This document shows positions 52,217-60,864 of a stretch of DNA of 64,000 nt, one piece after another. The stretch is from Streptomyces gossypii (lineage in GTDB: Bacteria > Actinomycetota > Actinomycetes > Streptomycetales > Streptomycetaceae). The notes beneath the pieces are model-generated. The model did not search any database. It saw only the letters and a program-made list of their open reading frames with translations, and was not told the DNA's origin. How positions within the stretch are numbered: the stretch's first letter is position 1; each line of letters starts with the position of its first letter. A program made the position numbers and the translations under genes. The stretch covers positions 271,034 to 335,033 of the forward strand of contig NZ_JAJAGO010000007.1 of NCBI RefSeq assembly GCF_025165795.1, read 5' to 3'.

Positions 52217-52903
52217 TCAGGGCTCGGTGTACGTCCCCGTGAGCGGGATCCGCGGGTCCGAACCCTTTGTGAGACTGACGCGCGGGGCGGGCTCGGGCCC
52301 GGCCGCCGGGGCACGGCGCCGGCGGACGTGGCGCACTGCCTCGATGACGCCGCTCAGCAGGAACGCGAGCCCGAGGCCCACGCCGACTGCGACCAGGTCG
52401 TTCTCCTGGAAGAGCGTGCCGCCGACATAGCCGATCAGCACCGTGTAGCTGCTCCAGCACAGCCCGGCGAACACGGCGAAGAAGACGTACTTCCGCCACG
52501 GGTAGCCGACCATGCCGGCCGAAACGGTGACCAGGTAGCGCCCGAAGGGGATGAAGCGGGAGGTGATGAGCACATAGCCGCCGCGGGCCTCCAGCTCACC
52601 GGCGATCCAGTCGTGCGCCCGTCGGCGCTTGGTCCCGGGGCGTAGCCGTTTCGCGAAGCGGCCTGCCACCAGACGGCCGAGCGCGCAGGGGACCAGGTCA
52701 CCGAGGAACGCTCCGAGTGCCGTGGCGGCGATGCAGGCGGCCAGACTCGTCTCACCGCCGGCCGCGTAGACGCCCGCAACGACGATGACGGGTTCGCTGG
52801 GTATGAGTGGCAGGAACGAGTCGAGCATGGACACCGCGGCCAGCACCAGGTAGAGCCAGGGTGAGGTGATCAGGTCTTCGGCCAGCTGCATCCAGTCGAT
52901 CAC
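52217..52903 (-). CDS. DedA family membrane protein
   Basis: A 228-residue inner-membrane protein of the DedA/SNARE-associated family. Several members are lipid flippases important for membrane potential and envelope integrity. GTG 52903 opens IDWMQLAEDLITSPWLYLVL. The family motifs are LDSFLPLIPSEPVIVVAGVY, GAFLGDLVPCALGRL and SRFIPFGRYLVTVSAGMVGY, with the conserved Arg and Gly. About five membrane segments. The start overlaps the stop of the monooxygenase fragment by 4 bp. Confidence 0.88.
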   Translation of the reverse strand: MIDWMQLAEDLITSPWLYLVLAAVSMLDSFLPLIPSEPVIVVAGVYAAGGETSLAACIAATALGAFLGDLVPCALGRLVAGRFAKRLRPGTKRRRAHDWIAGELEARGGYVLITSRFIPFGRYLVTVSAGMVGYPWRKYVFFAVFAGLCWSSYTVLIGYVGGTLFQENDLVAVGVGLGLAFLLSGVIEAVRHVRRRRAPAAGPEPAPRVSLTKGSDPRIPLTGTYTEP

Positions 52904-53421
52904 CGTGCCGCCTGCTGAATCTGGGGGGCCTGCGGCGTGCGAGTTGCGTTGCCGCCGCCGTTGCCGTCCTGCCCGTTGAGCAGTGCGCCCATCGCGCGGG
53001 CGCCGTCGGTGGAGAAGCACAGTTCGAGGTTGGCCGCCGATTCCGCGGCGCGGGGGGTGGCGCGATCGAAGAGTGCCTGCTCGTACTTCTCCAGTGCGGT
53101 GTGGAGATCGCCTTGGGCCCCGACGATGGCGAGGGCGAGTTCACAGGCGTCGTGCAGGGCGAGATTGGCTCCCTCGCCCGCGAACGGTGACATGAGGTGG
53201 GCCGCGTCGCCGAGCAGGGTGACGCCCGGTGTCGCGGGCCAGCGCAGTCCGACCGGAACACAGCTCGCGCCAATAAGGATCCAGTGGTCACGCCCATTAG
53301 CCCGGCGGGCACGCCATCCCATCAGCAGTCCGGCCTCCCAGCCGACCAGCGGGGGCACGGTCTGACCCCAGAGCTCGAAAGCTCGGGTGTGGGCAGTGCT
53401 CACCTGCTGGCGGCCACTCAT
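52900..53421 (-). pseudogene. C-terminal fragment of an FAD-dependent monooxygenase
   Basis: The frame from 53421 gives 173 residues, of which about 60 onward match the FAD-binding C-terminal part of TetX/PHBH-type monooxygenases: GVTLLGDAAHLMSPFAGEGA followed by NLALHDACELALAIVG. The N-terminal Rossmann GxGxxG half is missing and the preceding 55 residues do not fit the family. A full enzyme is about 370-400 residues. It could still be translated from ATG 53421, but flavin binding would be incomplete. It precedes and overlaps DedA. Confidence 0.65.
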
Positions 53422-53451
53422 CGAGTCTCACTCACGACCCAACAAGTCCCA

Positions 53452-54192
53452 TTAGGTGGGGGTGTCGGCCGGGGGGTCATTCAGGAGGTGCGGGCCGTCG
53501 TTCCGGACGTTGTTGACCGCGGGGGAAACCGCCCGGGCGTCGAGCTCGCCGTCGGAGGGAGGGGCCAGCAGCCGACGCAGTCCCTGAGGCTCCTCCTGCG
53601 CGGGGTCGAGCCAGGCCGCGTAGTTCTCCGGAGCCAGGGCGAGGGGCATCCTCGGATGGATGCGGCCCGCCGCGTCGGTCGCCTCGGTGGTGATGACGGT
53701 GCAGGTCGCCCACCACGCCTCCGGATCGCCGCGGTCGGCCACCTGCGGATCGCGCCAGAATTCGTACAGCCCCGCCAGCGCCATCACCCCACCGTCCTGT
53801 GCGCTGACGAAGTACGGCTGCTTGCGCTGCCGTCCGCCGCTGCGGACCGTCTCCCACTCGTAGAAGCCGTCGGCGGGCAGCAGGCAGCGCCTGCGTGCGA
53901 AGGCCGTGCGGTAGGCGGGCTTGCTGTCGACGGTCTCCATCCGGGCGTTGATCATCTTCGCGCCGGTCTTCGGGTCCTTCGCCCATGAGGGCACCAGGCC
54001 CCAGCGCAGCGGACGCAGCCGCCGTACGACCTCGCCGCTCTCGCGGTCGGCCCGCTCCAGCACCGCCCACACCTGGTCGGTCGGTGCGACGTTCCAGCTG
54101 GCCCCGAGGGACTCGCCGGGGTCCCAGCGCATCACCTCGAACAGGTTGGCGAGTTCCTCCTGACTGCGAGTGGAGACATATCGACCACACAT
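53452..54192 (-). CDS. SRAP (SOS response-associated peptidase) family protein
   Basis: A 246-residue YedK/HMCES-type protein that crosslinks to abasic sites in single-stranded DNA through its N-terminal Cys. ATG 54192 gives MCGRYVSTRSQEEL with Cys2, required by the mechanism; ATG 54198 would add two residues and block this. Other conserved parts are WNVAPTDQVWAV, RWGLVPSW, INARMETV, ADGFYEWE with the Glu and RIHPRMPLAL with the His. It may act with Ku and ligase in DNA damage tolerance, an inference from the neighbourhood. Confidence 0.93.
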   Translation of the reverse strand: MCGRYVSTRSQEELANLFEVMRWDPGESLGASWNVAPTDQVWAVLERADRESGEVVRRLRPLRWGLVPSWAKDPKTGAKMINARMETVDSKPAYRTAFARRRCLLPADGFYEWETVRSGGRQRKQPYFVSAQDGGVMALAGLYEFWRDPQVADRGDPEAWWATCTVITTEATDAAGRIHPRMPLALAPENYAAWLDPAQEEPQGLRRLLAPPSDGELDARAVSPAVNNVRNDGPHLLNDPPADTPT

Positions 54193-54248
54193 GCCCATAC
54201 CCTTTCAGTACCCTCGCTGAAACTGCCATCCAGGCGGTGCCCGCCACC

Positions 54249-55319
54249 TCAGGATTCAAGACGGCGGCGATCCTCCTCGTCCCACTTCCGGGTGTCGCGC
54301 GGCTGCACGTACGGCTCGTCATCGGCCGGGTGGCCGCCCGCGACGGCGCGCTGACGGGCCAGCTCCGCGTCGCACTCCAGGCCCAGAAGGATCGCGAGGT
54401 TCGTGATCCACAACCACACCAGGAAGATGATCACGCCGGCAAAGGTGCCATAGGTCTTGTTGTACGAGGCGAAGTTCGCCAAGTAGAACGCGAATCCGGC
54501 CGAGGCGACCATCCAGATCAGCAGCGCCAGGAAACTGCCCGGCGTGATCCATCGGAAGCCGAGGACCCTCGCGTTCGGCGTCGCCCAGTACAGGATCGCG
54601 ATCATGACCGTGACCAGGACCACCAGCACGGGCCACTTCGCGATCGACCACACCGTGAGGGCTGTGTCGCCGACCCCTAGCGCGGCGCCGACCTGCTTGG
54701 CCAGGCCGCCGGTGAACACGACGATCACTGCGCTGACCACGGCCAGCACCATCAGCACCACCGTCACTCCGACGCGGACGGGCAGCACCTTCCACACCGG
54801 GCGACCCTCCGGGACGTCGTAGACCGCGTTGGCGCTCCTGATGAACGCGGCGACATAGCCGGAGGCCGACCACACCGCGAGCAGCAGACCCACGATCGCC
54901 ATGACCGAGCCGATTCCGGCGTTGCCCTGCATCTGCTGCACCGCGTTGCTCAGGACGTCCCGCGCCGCGCCCGGGGCCAGGTTCTGGATGTTGTCGAGCA
55001 CCTGCTGCGACGCCGACTGCCCGAGAACTCCGAGCAGCGAGATCAGTGCCAACAGTGCGGGGAACAGCGCCAGGATCCCGTAGTAGGTCAGCGCTGCGGC
55101 CCGGTCGGCCAGTTCGTCCTTCTTGAACTCCTTCAGAGTGCCTTTCAGCACCGCCTTCCAGGAGCGCTTGGGCAAGTCCGACGGGGTGTCCGGCGCCTGC
55201 CGCTCCACCTGCTCATCCGGCCCGGCTTCCGTCCCCCGCACGACCTCGGGCTCCTGGCCTGCCGCGACGTTTCCGCCGTGCCTTCCGTGCCTTCCGTGAC
55301 GCTTCAGTGTCCTTGCCAT
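54249..55319 (-). CDS. YihY/BrkB family inner-membrane protein
   Basis: A 356-residue integral membrane protein. A charged N-terminal 60 residues precedes the conserved LADRAAALTYYGILALFPAL, followed by about six spans (for example GIGSVMAIVGLLLAVWSASG, VGVTVVLMVLAVVSAVIVVF, PGSFLALLIWMVASAGFAFY) and the C-terminal TYGTFAGVIIFLVWLWITNL. The family is conserved but its molecular function is not established. A His/Arg/Gly-rich patch (RHGRHGRHGG) near the N-terminus is unusual but low complexity. Confidence 0.85.
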   Translation of the reverse strand: MARTLKRHGRHGRHGGNVAAGQEPEVVRGTEAGPDEQVERQAPDTPSDLPKRSWKAVLKGTLKEFKKDELADRAAALTYYGILALFPALLALISLLGVLGQSASQQVLDNIQNLAPGAARDVLSNAVQQMQGNAGIGSVMAIVGLLLAVWSASGYVAAFIRSANAVYDVPEGRPVWKVLPVRVGVTVVLMVLAVVSAVIVVFTGGLAKQVGAALGVGDTALTVWSIAKWPVLVVLVTVMIAILYWATPNARVLGFRWITPGSFLALLIWMVASAGFAFYLANFASYNKTYGTFAGVIIFLVWLWITNLAILLGLECDAELARQRAVAGGHPADDEPYVQPRDTRKWDEEDRRRLES

Positions 55320-55442
55320 GCCACGCGAGTATCCGTCCGGGCACCACCTACACCCGCATCACGACATACCGGGACAATCAGCATGTTTTGTACTGCTTCA
55401 CGAGGTTAGCCGGATAGGGAGGCCAGCAGAAAGGAATTCACG

Positions 55443-56201
55443 ATGATCACCCAGGAGCAGATCCCGACGGTACTGGATCACCCGGTCCACGACACCGACG
55501 ACAACAAGATCGGCGACGCCAAGCACGTCTTCCTCGACGACGCCACCGGTCGGCCCGAATGGGTCAGCGTCAAGACCGGACTGTTCGGCACCAGCGAGTC
55601 GTTCGTGCCGATCACCGACGCGAGCATGGTCGAGGACCATCTCAAGGTCCCCTACCCCAAGGCCAAGGTCAAGGACGCCCCCAACGTCGACGTCGACGCC
55701 GGCGGGCACCTGTCCGAAGACGAAGAACACCGCCTGTACGAGCACTACGACATCGACTGGGACGCCGCCTGGCAGCAGGAGACCCGGTCCGGCACCGGCC
55801 GCGACGCAGGAACCACCGATGGCGCGATGACCCGCTCCGAGGAGAGGATGCATGTCGGCACCGAACGGTACGAGGCCGGCCGGGCTCGTCTGCGCAAGTA
55901 CGTCGTGACTGAGGAAGTCCAGCAGACCGTCCCCGTACGCCACGAAGAAGTCCGCATCGAACGCGAACCGGTAACCGAGGCGAACCGTGGCGACGCCGCA
56001 GCGGGCCCGGCCATCAGCGAAGCCGAGCACGAAGTGACCCTGCACGCGGAACGCCCCGTCGTGGAGACCGAAGTGGAGCCGGTCGAGCGGGTACGCCTCA
56101 CCACCGACGAGCGCACCGAAGAGGAGACTGTCACCGGCAAGGTCCGCAAGGAGAGGATCGAAGCCGACCAGTCCGAAAAGGACGACAAGCGCCAGCCGTA
56201 A
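55443..56201 (+). CDS. PRC-barrel and DUF2382 domain stress protein
   Basis: A 252-residue protein. An N-terminal PRC-barrel (residues about 5-75: VLDHPVHDTDDNKIGDAKHV then WVSVKTGLFGTSESFVPITD) is joined by an acidic linker to a C-terminal DUF2382 domain (about 135-245: LRKYVVTEEVQQTVPVRHEE). The two occur together in many actinobacterial proteins associated with envelope stress, but function is not known. AAAGGAATTCACG precedes ATG 55443. Confidence 0.88.
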   Translation: MITQEQIPTVLDHPVHDTDDNKIGDAKHVFLDDATGRPEWVSVKTGLFGTSESFVPITDASMVEDHLKVPYPKAKVKDAPNVDVDAGGHLSEDEEHRLYEHYDIDWDAAWQQETRSGTGRDAGTTDGAMTRSEERMHVGTERYEAGRARLRKYVVTEEVQQTVPVRHEEVRIEREPVTEANRGDAAAGPAISEAEHEVTLHAERPVVETEVEPVERVRLTTDERTEEETVTGKVRKERIEADQSEKDDKRQP

Positions 56202-56291
56202 CCGCCTGTTGCTGAACCTGCCCTCTGAGCCTCGGGAGCAACGTGCCCCCGCTGCCACAGTCGGCTCACGGAGCTGAGCCGGGGCCGGGAC

Positions 56292-57170
56292 TCACTCGGC
56301 GAACTCCTCCGCGCGTCCACGCAGCCGGCCGGAGCCACCGGGGCCCGATCCGCCGGGCGGGCCCACCCGGCGCACCTGGTCCAGTGCTTCGGACAGCAGG
56401 TCGTCGTGGCTGAGGGTGAAGTCGCCGTTCAGCACGTCCCGCCCGCCGAAGTAGGAGCCGGTGACCCGGTCGGGCAGGAACTCGCGCAGCCGCTGCCGCA
56501 TGCCGTGCGCGTACCGTACGGGCTCACCCCACCCGTTCGGCGCCTCGTCGGTGCCGAAGACAACCCAGTGGTCGACCGGCACCCGGGCGTCGAGATCCGG
56601 CGGGCCGCCCGTGTGGCAGTCCAGCGCGGGCAGCGTCAACTCGTCCGGGTCAGCGGGTACATACCACATCAGCAGCGGTGCGGCGCGCTCTGCCTGCGCG
56701 TTGTCGAAGCAGCACAGGGCCAGCGTGTGCGCCGGGTAGTGGTGCGCGTAGAACCGCATCAGTGCCGGATCGATCCGGGGCCTCTTGTGCACGGGCACCT
56801 GCTCCAGCGCCTCCGGGACCGCGCGGGCGTCCGCCGCCAGCAGAACCGTGTAGATGTCATGGTCGAACACCTCGACCTCGCCGCCCATCCAGCTCATCGA
56901 GGCCGCTCCATCGCCACCGGCCGCCGGCGCGCGGAGGGCTTCCACCATCCGGCCCAGCACGTCGTCGTCGCGCCGGGCGGAGAGGAAGTGGCGCCTCGAC
57001 ATGGCAAGGGAGGCGGGCAGGTGCAGCAGCATCGCGTTCGGGCCCTCGGCCAGATTGGCCGCGGTGTTCTGATACCCGAGCACATGCACCAGGCCGTGCT
57101 CCGCGTGATGGCGCCGACCGAGGTAGACGGTGGTACCGGAGAACTGGGCGCGGTCCGTCGACATGCACAT
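56292..57170 (-). CDS. conserved hypothetical protein (292 aa)
   Basis: I do not recognise a family. The frame from ATG 57170 has good codon bias throughout and no membrane segment or signal. It looks like a soluble alpha/beta protein with TTVYLGRRHHAEHGLVHVLG near the start, VEVFDHDIYTVLLAADARAV and CCFDNAQAERAAPLLMWYVP in the middle, and VTGSYFGGRDVLNGDFTLSH near the end. The C-terminal 25 residues are Gly/Pro-rich. It is between the PRC-barrel and UspA genes and convergent with the former. Confidence 0.6.
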   Translation of the reverse strand: MCMSTDRAQFSGTTVYLGRRHHAEHGLVHVLGYQNTAANLAEGPNAMLLHLPASLAMSRRHFLSARRDDDVLGRMVEALRAPAAGGDGAASMSWMGGEVEVFDHDIYTVLLAADARAVPEALEQVPVHKRPRIDPALMRFYAHHYPAHTLALCCFDNAQAERAAPLLMWYVPADPDELTLPALDCHTGGPPDLDARVPVDHWVVFGTDEAPNGWGEPVRYAHGMRQRLREFLPDRVTGSYFGGRDVLNGDFTLSHDDLLSEALDQVRRVGPPGGSGPGGSGRLRGRAEEFAE

Positions 57171-57287
57171 GGCCCCACGCTACGGGCCCGGCCCGGGAGG
57201 CGTTGCGCATTCGGGTGATCTGGAGTGGCAGCGCCCCGCTGTTGCACCGAGGCTGTTCCCTGAGGCCGTTCCCACGAGGAGGCAGGC

Positions 57288-58154
57288 ATGTCCCCGACCA
57301 TCGTCGCAGGCCTGGACGGTTCGAGTGAGAGCCGGACCGCTGTCCTCTGGGCCGCCCGCGAAGCCGTACGACGCGAGGGGACGCTTCGCATCATCCAGGT
57401 CCATGACAACACCGCCTATCCGTACGGACCGATCGTGGACGAGCGGGCGGCACGGGAGTGGTGCGAACGCAACGTGGAGGAGGCGGCGGCCGACCTCGCC
57501 CACCGGCTGCCGGACTTGCGGACCAGCCCGGAGATGCACCTCGGACGGCCGCGGGACGTCCTCCCCGACATGTCCGCCGACTCCGAGTTGCTGGTGCTGG
57601 GGTCGCGGGGCCTGGGAACCGTCCTCGGATTCATCGTCGGCTCCGTCGCCCTGCCCGTCGTCGCACACGCACCGTGCCCGGTCGTCCTCGTCCGGTCGCA
57701 GAAGACCAAGGGGGACGAGCCTCCCGTGGGGACCGGCCCCGTCGTCCTGGGCCTGAAACCCGACCAGCCGATGGAAGACCTGGTGCCCTTCGCCTTCCGG
57801 ACCGCGGCCCGGTGGTCGGTCGCGCTGCATGTCGTACACGTCTGGCACCTGCCGTCTTCCTACGGGCCCATCGGCACGTCCTCCAAGGTGGCGGAGGAAC
57901 TGAACGAGGAGAAGACCGAGGTGCTCCGGCGAGTGCTGCGTCCATGGCACGAGCGCTTCCCCACCGTCGAGCTGGACTGCCGGGCGACCATCGGCCGCCC
58001 CGCCCGCCATCTGGTCCATGCCGCACCCGACGCCTCCATGGTGGTGGTCGGCCGCCGGAAGCGCACTACTCCGATCGGACCGCACATCGGTTCCGTGACG
58101 CATGCGGTGATGCACCACTCGAAGGTCCCCGTCGCCGCCGTCCCGTACCGCTGA
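57288..58154 (+). CDS. universal stress protein with two UspA domains
   Basis: A 288-residue tandem UspA protein. Domain 1 (about 3-140) starts TIVAGLDGSSESRTAVLWAA and has the nucleotide-binding motif LGSRGLGTVLGFIVGSVALP. Domain 2 (about 148-287) ends VVVGRRKRTTPIGPHIGSVT, a less canonical version. Such proteins bind ATP and assist survival under stress or low oxygen. GGAGGCAGGC precedes ATG 57288. The region contains other stress genes (PRC/DUF2382, TerD). Confidence 0.9.
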   Translation: MSPTIVAGLDGSSESRTAVLWAAREAVRREGTLRIIQVHDNTAYPYGPIVDERAAREWCERNVEEAAADLAHRLPDLRTSPEMHLGRPRDVLPDMSADSELLVLGSRGLGTVLGFIVGSVALPVVAHAPCPVVLVRSQKTKGDEPPVGTGPVVLGLKPDQPMEDLVPFAFRTAARWSVALHVVHVWHLPSSYGPIGTSSKVAEELNEEKTEVLRRVLRPWHERFPTVELDCRATIGRPARHLVHAAPDASMVVVGRRKRTTPIGPHIGSVTHAVMHHSKVPVAAVPYR

Positions 58155-58215
58155 ACCCCGGCGGAACGGGCCCGGCAGACCCTGCCCGCCGAGGTACGTC
58201 GCGTCGAGGCTCTTG

Positions 58216-58378
58216 GAGCCCCTGACAGAATGGGCGGTCGGCTTGCGACGCCTGGCACGCGCGCTCGCCGCGTTGTCGGAGTCGTCCATGTACGCCCAGT
58301 ACGAGGACGATCCTCCGCCTTGCGAGCGCACGCACCAGACGCCGCAAGCTGATCGACCGCCCATTCTGTCAGGGGCTC
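58216..58378. mobile_element. MITE-like inverted-repeat element, 163 bp
   Basis: The first 25 bases, beginning GAGCCCCTGACAGAATGGGC, are repeated exactly in inverted form at the right end (58354-58378). After a 3-nt indel the next 28 or so bases also match with a few changes, so the arms are about 53-56 nt around a centre of about 55 nt. There is no complete transposase frame. No clear target duplication was seen. It lies between the UspA stop and the convergent MerR gene, where it could also fold as a long terminator hairpin. Confidence 0.6.
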
Positions 58379-58460
58379 TTACTGGCGAACCGGTTGAAGT
58401 AGACCTTTTACGAGGCGCCGGGCGGTCGTGGAGTCCGAGTCCGACAGCGCGCGCCGCTGG

Positions 58461-58805
58461 TCAGCCCTGCTCCAGGTATCCGGCGAGGTTGCCGCGGCTG
58501 CGCTGGAGGCCGCTGATGCGCTCGTCGGTGGCCGCGAGCTCCCGGTCCATGATGGCCCGGACGTCGACACACCAGTCGAACTCGGGCAGCTCGCCCCGGG
58601 CGCACGGCATCACCGCGCGGATCACCTCGGTGGACAGACCCGCCTCGAGCAGGGCACGCACCTGCCGCACGGCGACCACCGACTCCTCGTCGTACTCGCG
58701 ATAGCCGTTCGGACCACGCTCGGGGACCAGCAGTCCCTGCTCCTCGTAGTACCGAAGCAACCGCGAGCTGACCCCCGTACGCCGGGACAACTCTCCGATC
58801 CGCAC
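58461..58805 (-). CDS. MerR-family transcriptional regulator
   Basis: A 114-residue MerR regulator from GTG 58805, which is 8 nt after AGGAG; GTG 58811 is too close. The winged HTH reads RIGELSRRTGVSSRLLRYYE then EQGLLVPERGPNGYREYDEE. A dimerisation helix follows (ELAATDERISGLQRSRGNLA). The single Cys pair (MPCARGELPEFDWC) could be a sensor but lacks a clear metal motif. It is divergent from the class IV aminotransferase-fold gene and is likely to regulate it. Confidence 0.88.
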   Translation of the reverse strand: MRIGELSRRTGVSSRLLRYYEEQGLLVPERGPNGYREYDEESVVAVRQVRALLEAGLSTEVIRAVMPCARGELPEFDWCVDVRAIMDRELAATDERISGLQRSRGNLAGYLEQG

Positions 58806-58889
58806 GTGCACTGCTCCTCTGCCGACTTGACCTTCCCACCGGTGTGAAGCCTTAACGTCGCCCCACGAGCACACATTCCGAGGAGAAAC

Positions 58890-59696
58890 GTGATGACCTC
58901 TTTCGTTGTTCACCTTAACGGCCGGGCGGCGACCGCCGGCGAACTCGCTCCGCTCGCTTTCGCGGGCCACGCCCACTTCACCGCCATGCAGGTGCGCGGG
59001 GGCCGGGTCCGAGGTCTCGACCTGCATCTGGAGCGGCTGCGGTCCGCCTCGATGGAGCTGTACGGTCGGGCCGTTCCCGACGACCACGTGCGGTCTTATC
59101 TGCGGGCGGCGCTGGAGGCAGGCCTGGCCGACCTCTCGCTGACCGCCACCGTGTACTCGCCGGCGGGCGAGTTCACCGTGGCCGGACCGGAGGTGGAGCC
59201 CCGGATACTCGTCCGCACCGGGCCGGCCGCGTCCGGCCCGGAAGGCCCGCTGACACTGGCGGCGGTCGAGCACGAACGCTTCCTTCCCGCCGTGAAGCAT
59301 GTCGGCGAGGTGGCCAAGACACATCTGCTCCGTCAGGCCGCCGCTGAAGGCTTCGACGACGCCGCGTTCCTCGACCGCGGCGGGCGGCTCAGCGAAGCGT
59401 CGATCTGGAACCTCGCCTTCTGGGACGGCACCGCGGTGGTCTGGCCGGTGGCCGAAATGCTCGACGGGACGATGAGGAGGACCGTCCGCCGGCAGCTGGA
59501 CGGCCTCGGCGTGCCCCAGCACGACCGGGAGATCACCCTCGCGGACCTGCCCGCGTTGGCCGGGGCCGCGGTCATGAACTCCTGGACGCCGGGTGTGGCG
59601 GTACACCGGATCGGCTCGGTGGCAGTGCCCCCGGCCCCGTCCTTCCTGAAGGTGCTGCACCAGGCGCACCAGGCCGAACCGCTCACCGCGCCCTGA
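58890..59696 (+). CDS. PLP-dependent class IV aminotransferase-fold protein
   Basis: A 268-residue member of the class IV aminotransferase family (branched-chain aminotransferase, D-amino acid aminotransferase and aminodeoxychorismate lyase fold). N-terminal AFAGHAHFTAMQVRGGRVRG and HLERLRSASMELYG are family-typical. The PLP lysine is probably in VGEVAKTHLLRQAAAEGFDD, with GRLSEASIWNLAFW and NSWTPGVAVHRIG following. ATG 58890 or 58893. Substrate not predictable. Controlled probably by the divergent MerR gene. Confidence 0.85.
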   Translation: MMTSFVVHLNGRAATAGELAPLAFAGHAHFTAMQVRGGRVRGLDLHLERLRSASMELYGRAVPDDHVRSYLRAALEAGLADLSLTATVYSPAGEFTVAGPEVEPRILVRTGPAASGPEGPLTLAAVEHERFLPAVKHVGEVAKTHLLRQAAAEGFDDAAFLDRGGRLSEASIWNLAFWDGTAVVWPVAEMLDGTMRRTVRRQLDGLGVPQHDREITLADLPALAGAAVMNSWTPGVAVHRIGSVAVPPAPSFLKVLHQAHQAEPLTAP

Positions 59697-59744
59697 GGTC
59701 TGGAGAGCCGGGGCCGGCAGACGGGGCCCGGAAATGGATGGGGA

Positions 59745-60704
59745 TCAGGAGATGTCCTCGGGCGCGAGGTCCGGACGCAACCGGTGCCAGGAGGGCTGGC
59801 GCAGGAGCCCGGCGCGGGTGCGGGTCGCGTAGCGGACCTCGCCGACCAGGCGCGGCAGTACCCATCGGGCGCCGGTGACAGGGGGCACCGTGCTGAAGGG
59901 GCACTCCTCGCTCGCGGCGGAGTCCAGCAGCCGGGCGAGATCCACGCGCTCGCGCTCGCTCCACCCCGTCCCCACACTGCCCGCGTACCGCAGCGCGCCT
60001 TCCTCGGGCCGTCCGACGAGCACGGCTCCCGGAAGTCCGCCCAGCCGCCCCCGGCCGGGGACCCAGCCGCCGACGATCACGTCCACCGTGCGGACGTGGC
60101 GGATCTTGATCCAGGCACGGGAACGGACCCCCGGCTGGTAGACGGAGCTGGTCCGCTTGAGGATCACACCCTCCAGGCCGTGCTCCAGCGCGGCGTCGTA
60201 CGCCTGGGCGCTGTGGCCGACGATCGCGGCCGGTGTCGACCAGTTCGGGCCGCGCAGGCCGAGCCCCTCCAGCTCCGCGCGGCGCTCCAGGTACGTCCGG
60301 GAGAGCAGTGAGCCGCCGCCGAGGAACAGGACGTCGAAGAGGACGAGGTGGGCGGGGACGGCCTGAGCCATGCGGTCGGCCTTGGCGGGGGCTCCGGACA
60401 GGCCCATCCTCGACTGCAGCCTTTCGAAATCCGGGCGTCCCCGTTCGTCGAGTGCGACCACCTCTCCGTCCAGAACGGCCGGGACGCCGCCGAGGGCTTC
60501 GCCCAGGCCGCGCATTTCCGGGTAGGCGGCGGTGATCTCCTTACCGGTGCGCGACAGCAGGGTCACGGCCCCCTCCCCCGGCACATACACGACACACCGC
60601 TGACCGTCGTACTTGGTCTCGGCGGCCCAGTGGCTCTCCGCTGCCGGCGCGGGAAGGCCCCCCGGGGTCGCGAGCATGGGAGCGATCCGGGGGAGGGTGA
60701 CCAT
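59745..60704 (-). CDS. ATP-dependent DNA ligase (LigD/LigC ligase-domain type)
   Basis: A 319-residue stand-alone ligase. The adenylated Lys31 is in AETKYDGQRCVVY (motif I). Motif III is LFDVLFLGG, motif IV GLEGVILKRTSSVY, and motif V AWIKIRHVRTVDVIVGGWVP. An OB-fold domain follows to the end. ATG 60704 is the first family-like start. It lacks the polymerase and nuclease domains of full LigD, as in the split NHEJ ligases of Streptomyces. With Ku in this same window it can be proposed to seal broken DNA ends. Confidence 0.92.
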   Translation of the reverse strand: MVTLPRIAPMLATPGGLPAPAAESHWAAETKYDGQRCVVYVPGEGAVTLLSRTGKEITAAYPEMRGLGEALGGVPAVLDGEVVALDERGRPDFERLQSRMGLSGAPAKADRMAQAVPAHLVLFDVLFLGGGSLLSRTYLERRAELEGLGLRGPNWSTPAAIVGHSAQAYDAALEHGLEGVILKRTSSVYQPGVRSRAWIKIRHVRTVDVIVGGWVPGRGRLGGLPGAVLVGRPEEGALRYAGSVGTGWSERERVDLARLLDSAASEECPFSTVPPVTGARWVLPRLVGEVRYATRTRAGLLRQPSWHRLRPDLAPEDIS

Positions 60705-60864
60705 GACCGGACTCTCACCGCGCCCGCCGCGGATCACACCCGGCCGCGCCGCTTCTCCCCTGAACGGCCGTGGCGAAACACGGAGGAACGGGCCTGGTGG
60801 GGTGAGCGATAAGCGCACCAGGCACACTTCACCTGTAGCTGTCCTACCACCAAGAGGATCAGGC

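Noticed and set aside
57180..58364. 394-codon open frame on the minus strand through the UspA gene
   Set aside because: Antisense to a clear tandem UspA protein; its start falls inside the inverted-repeat element.
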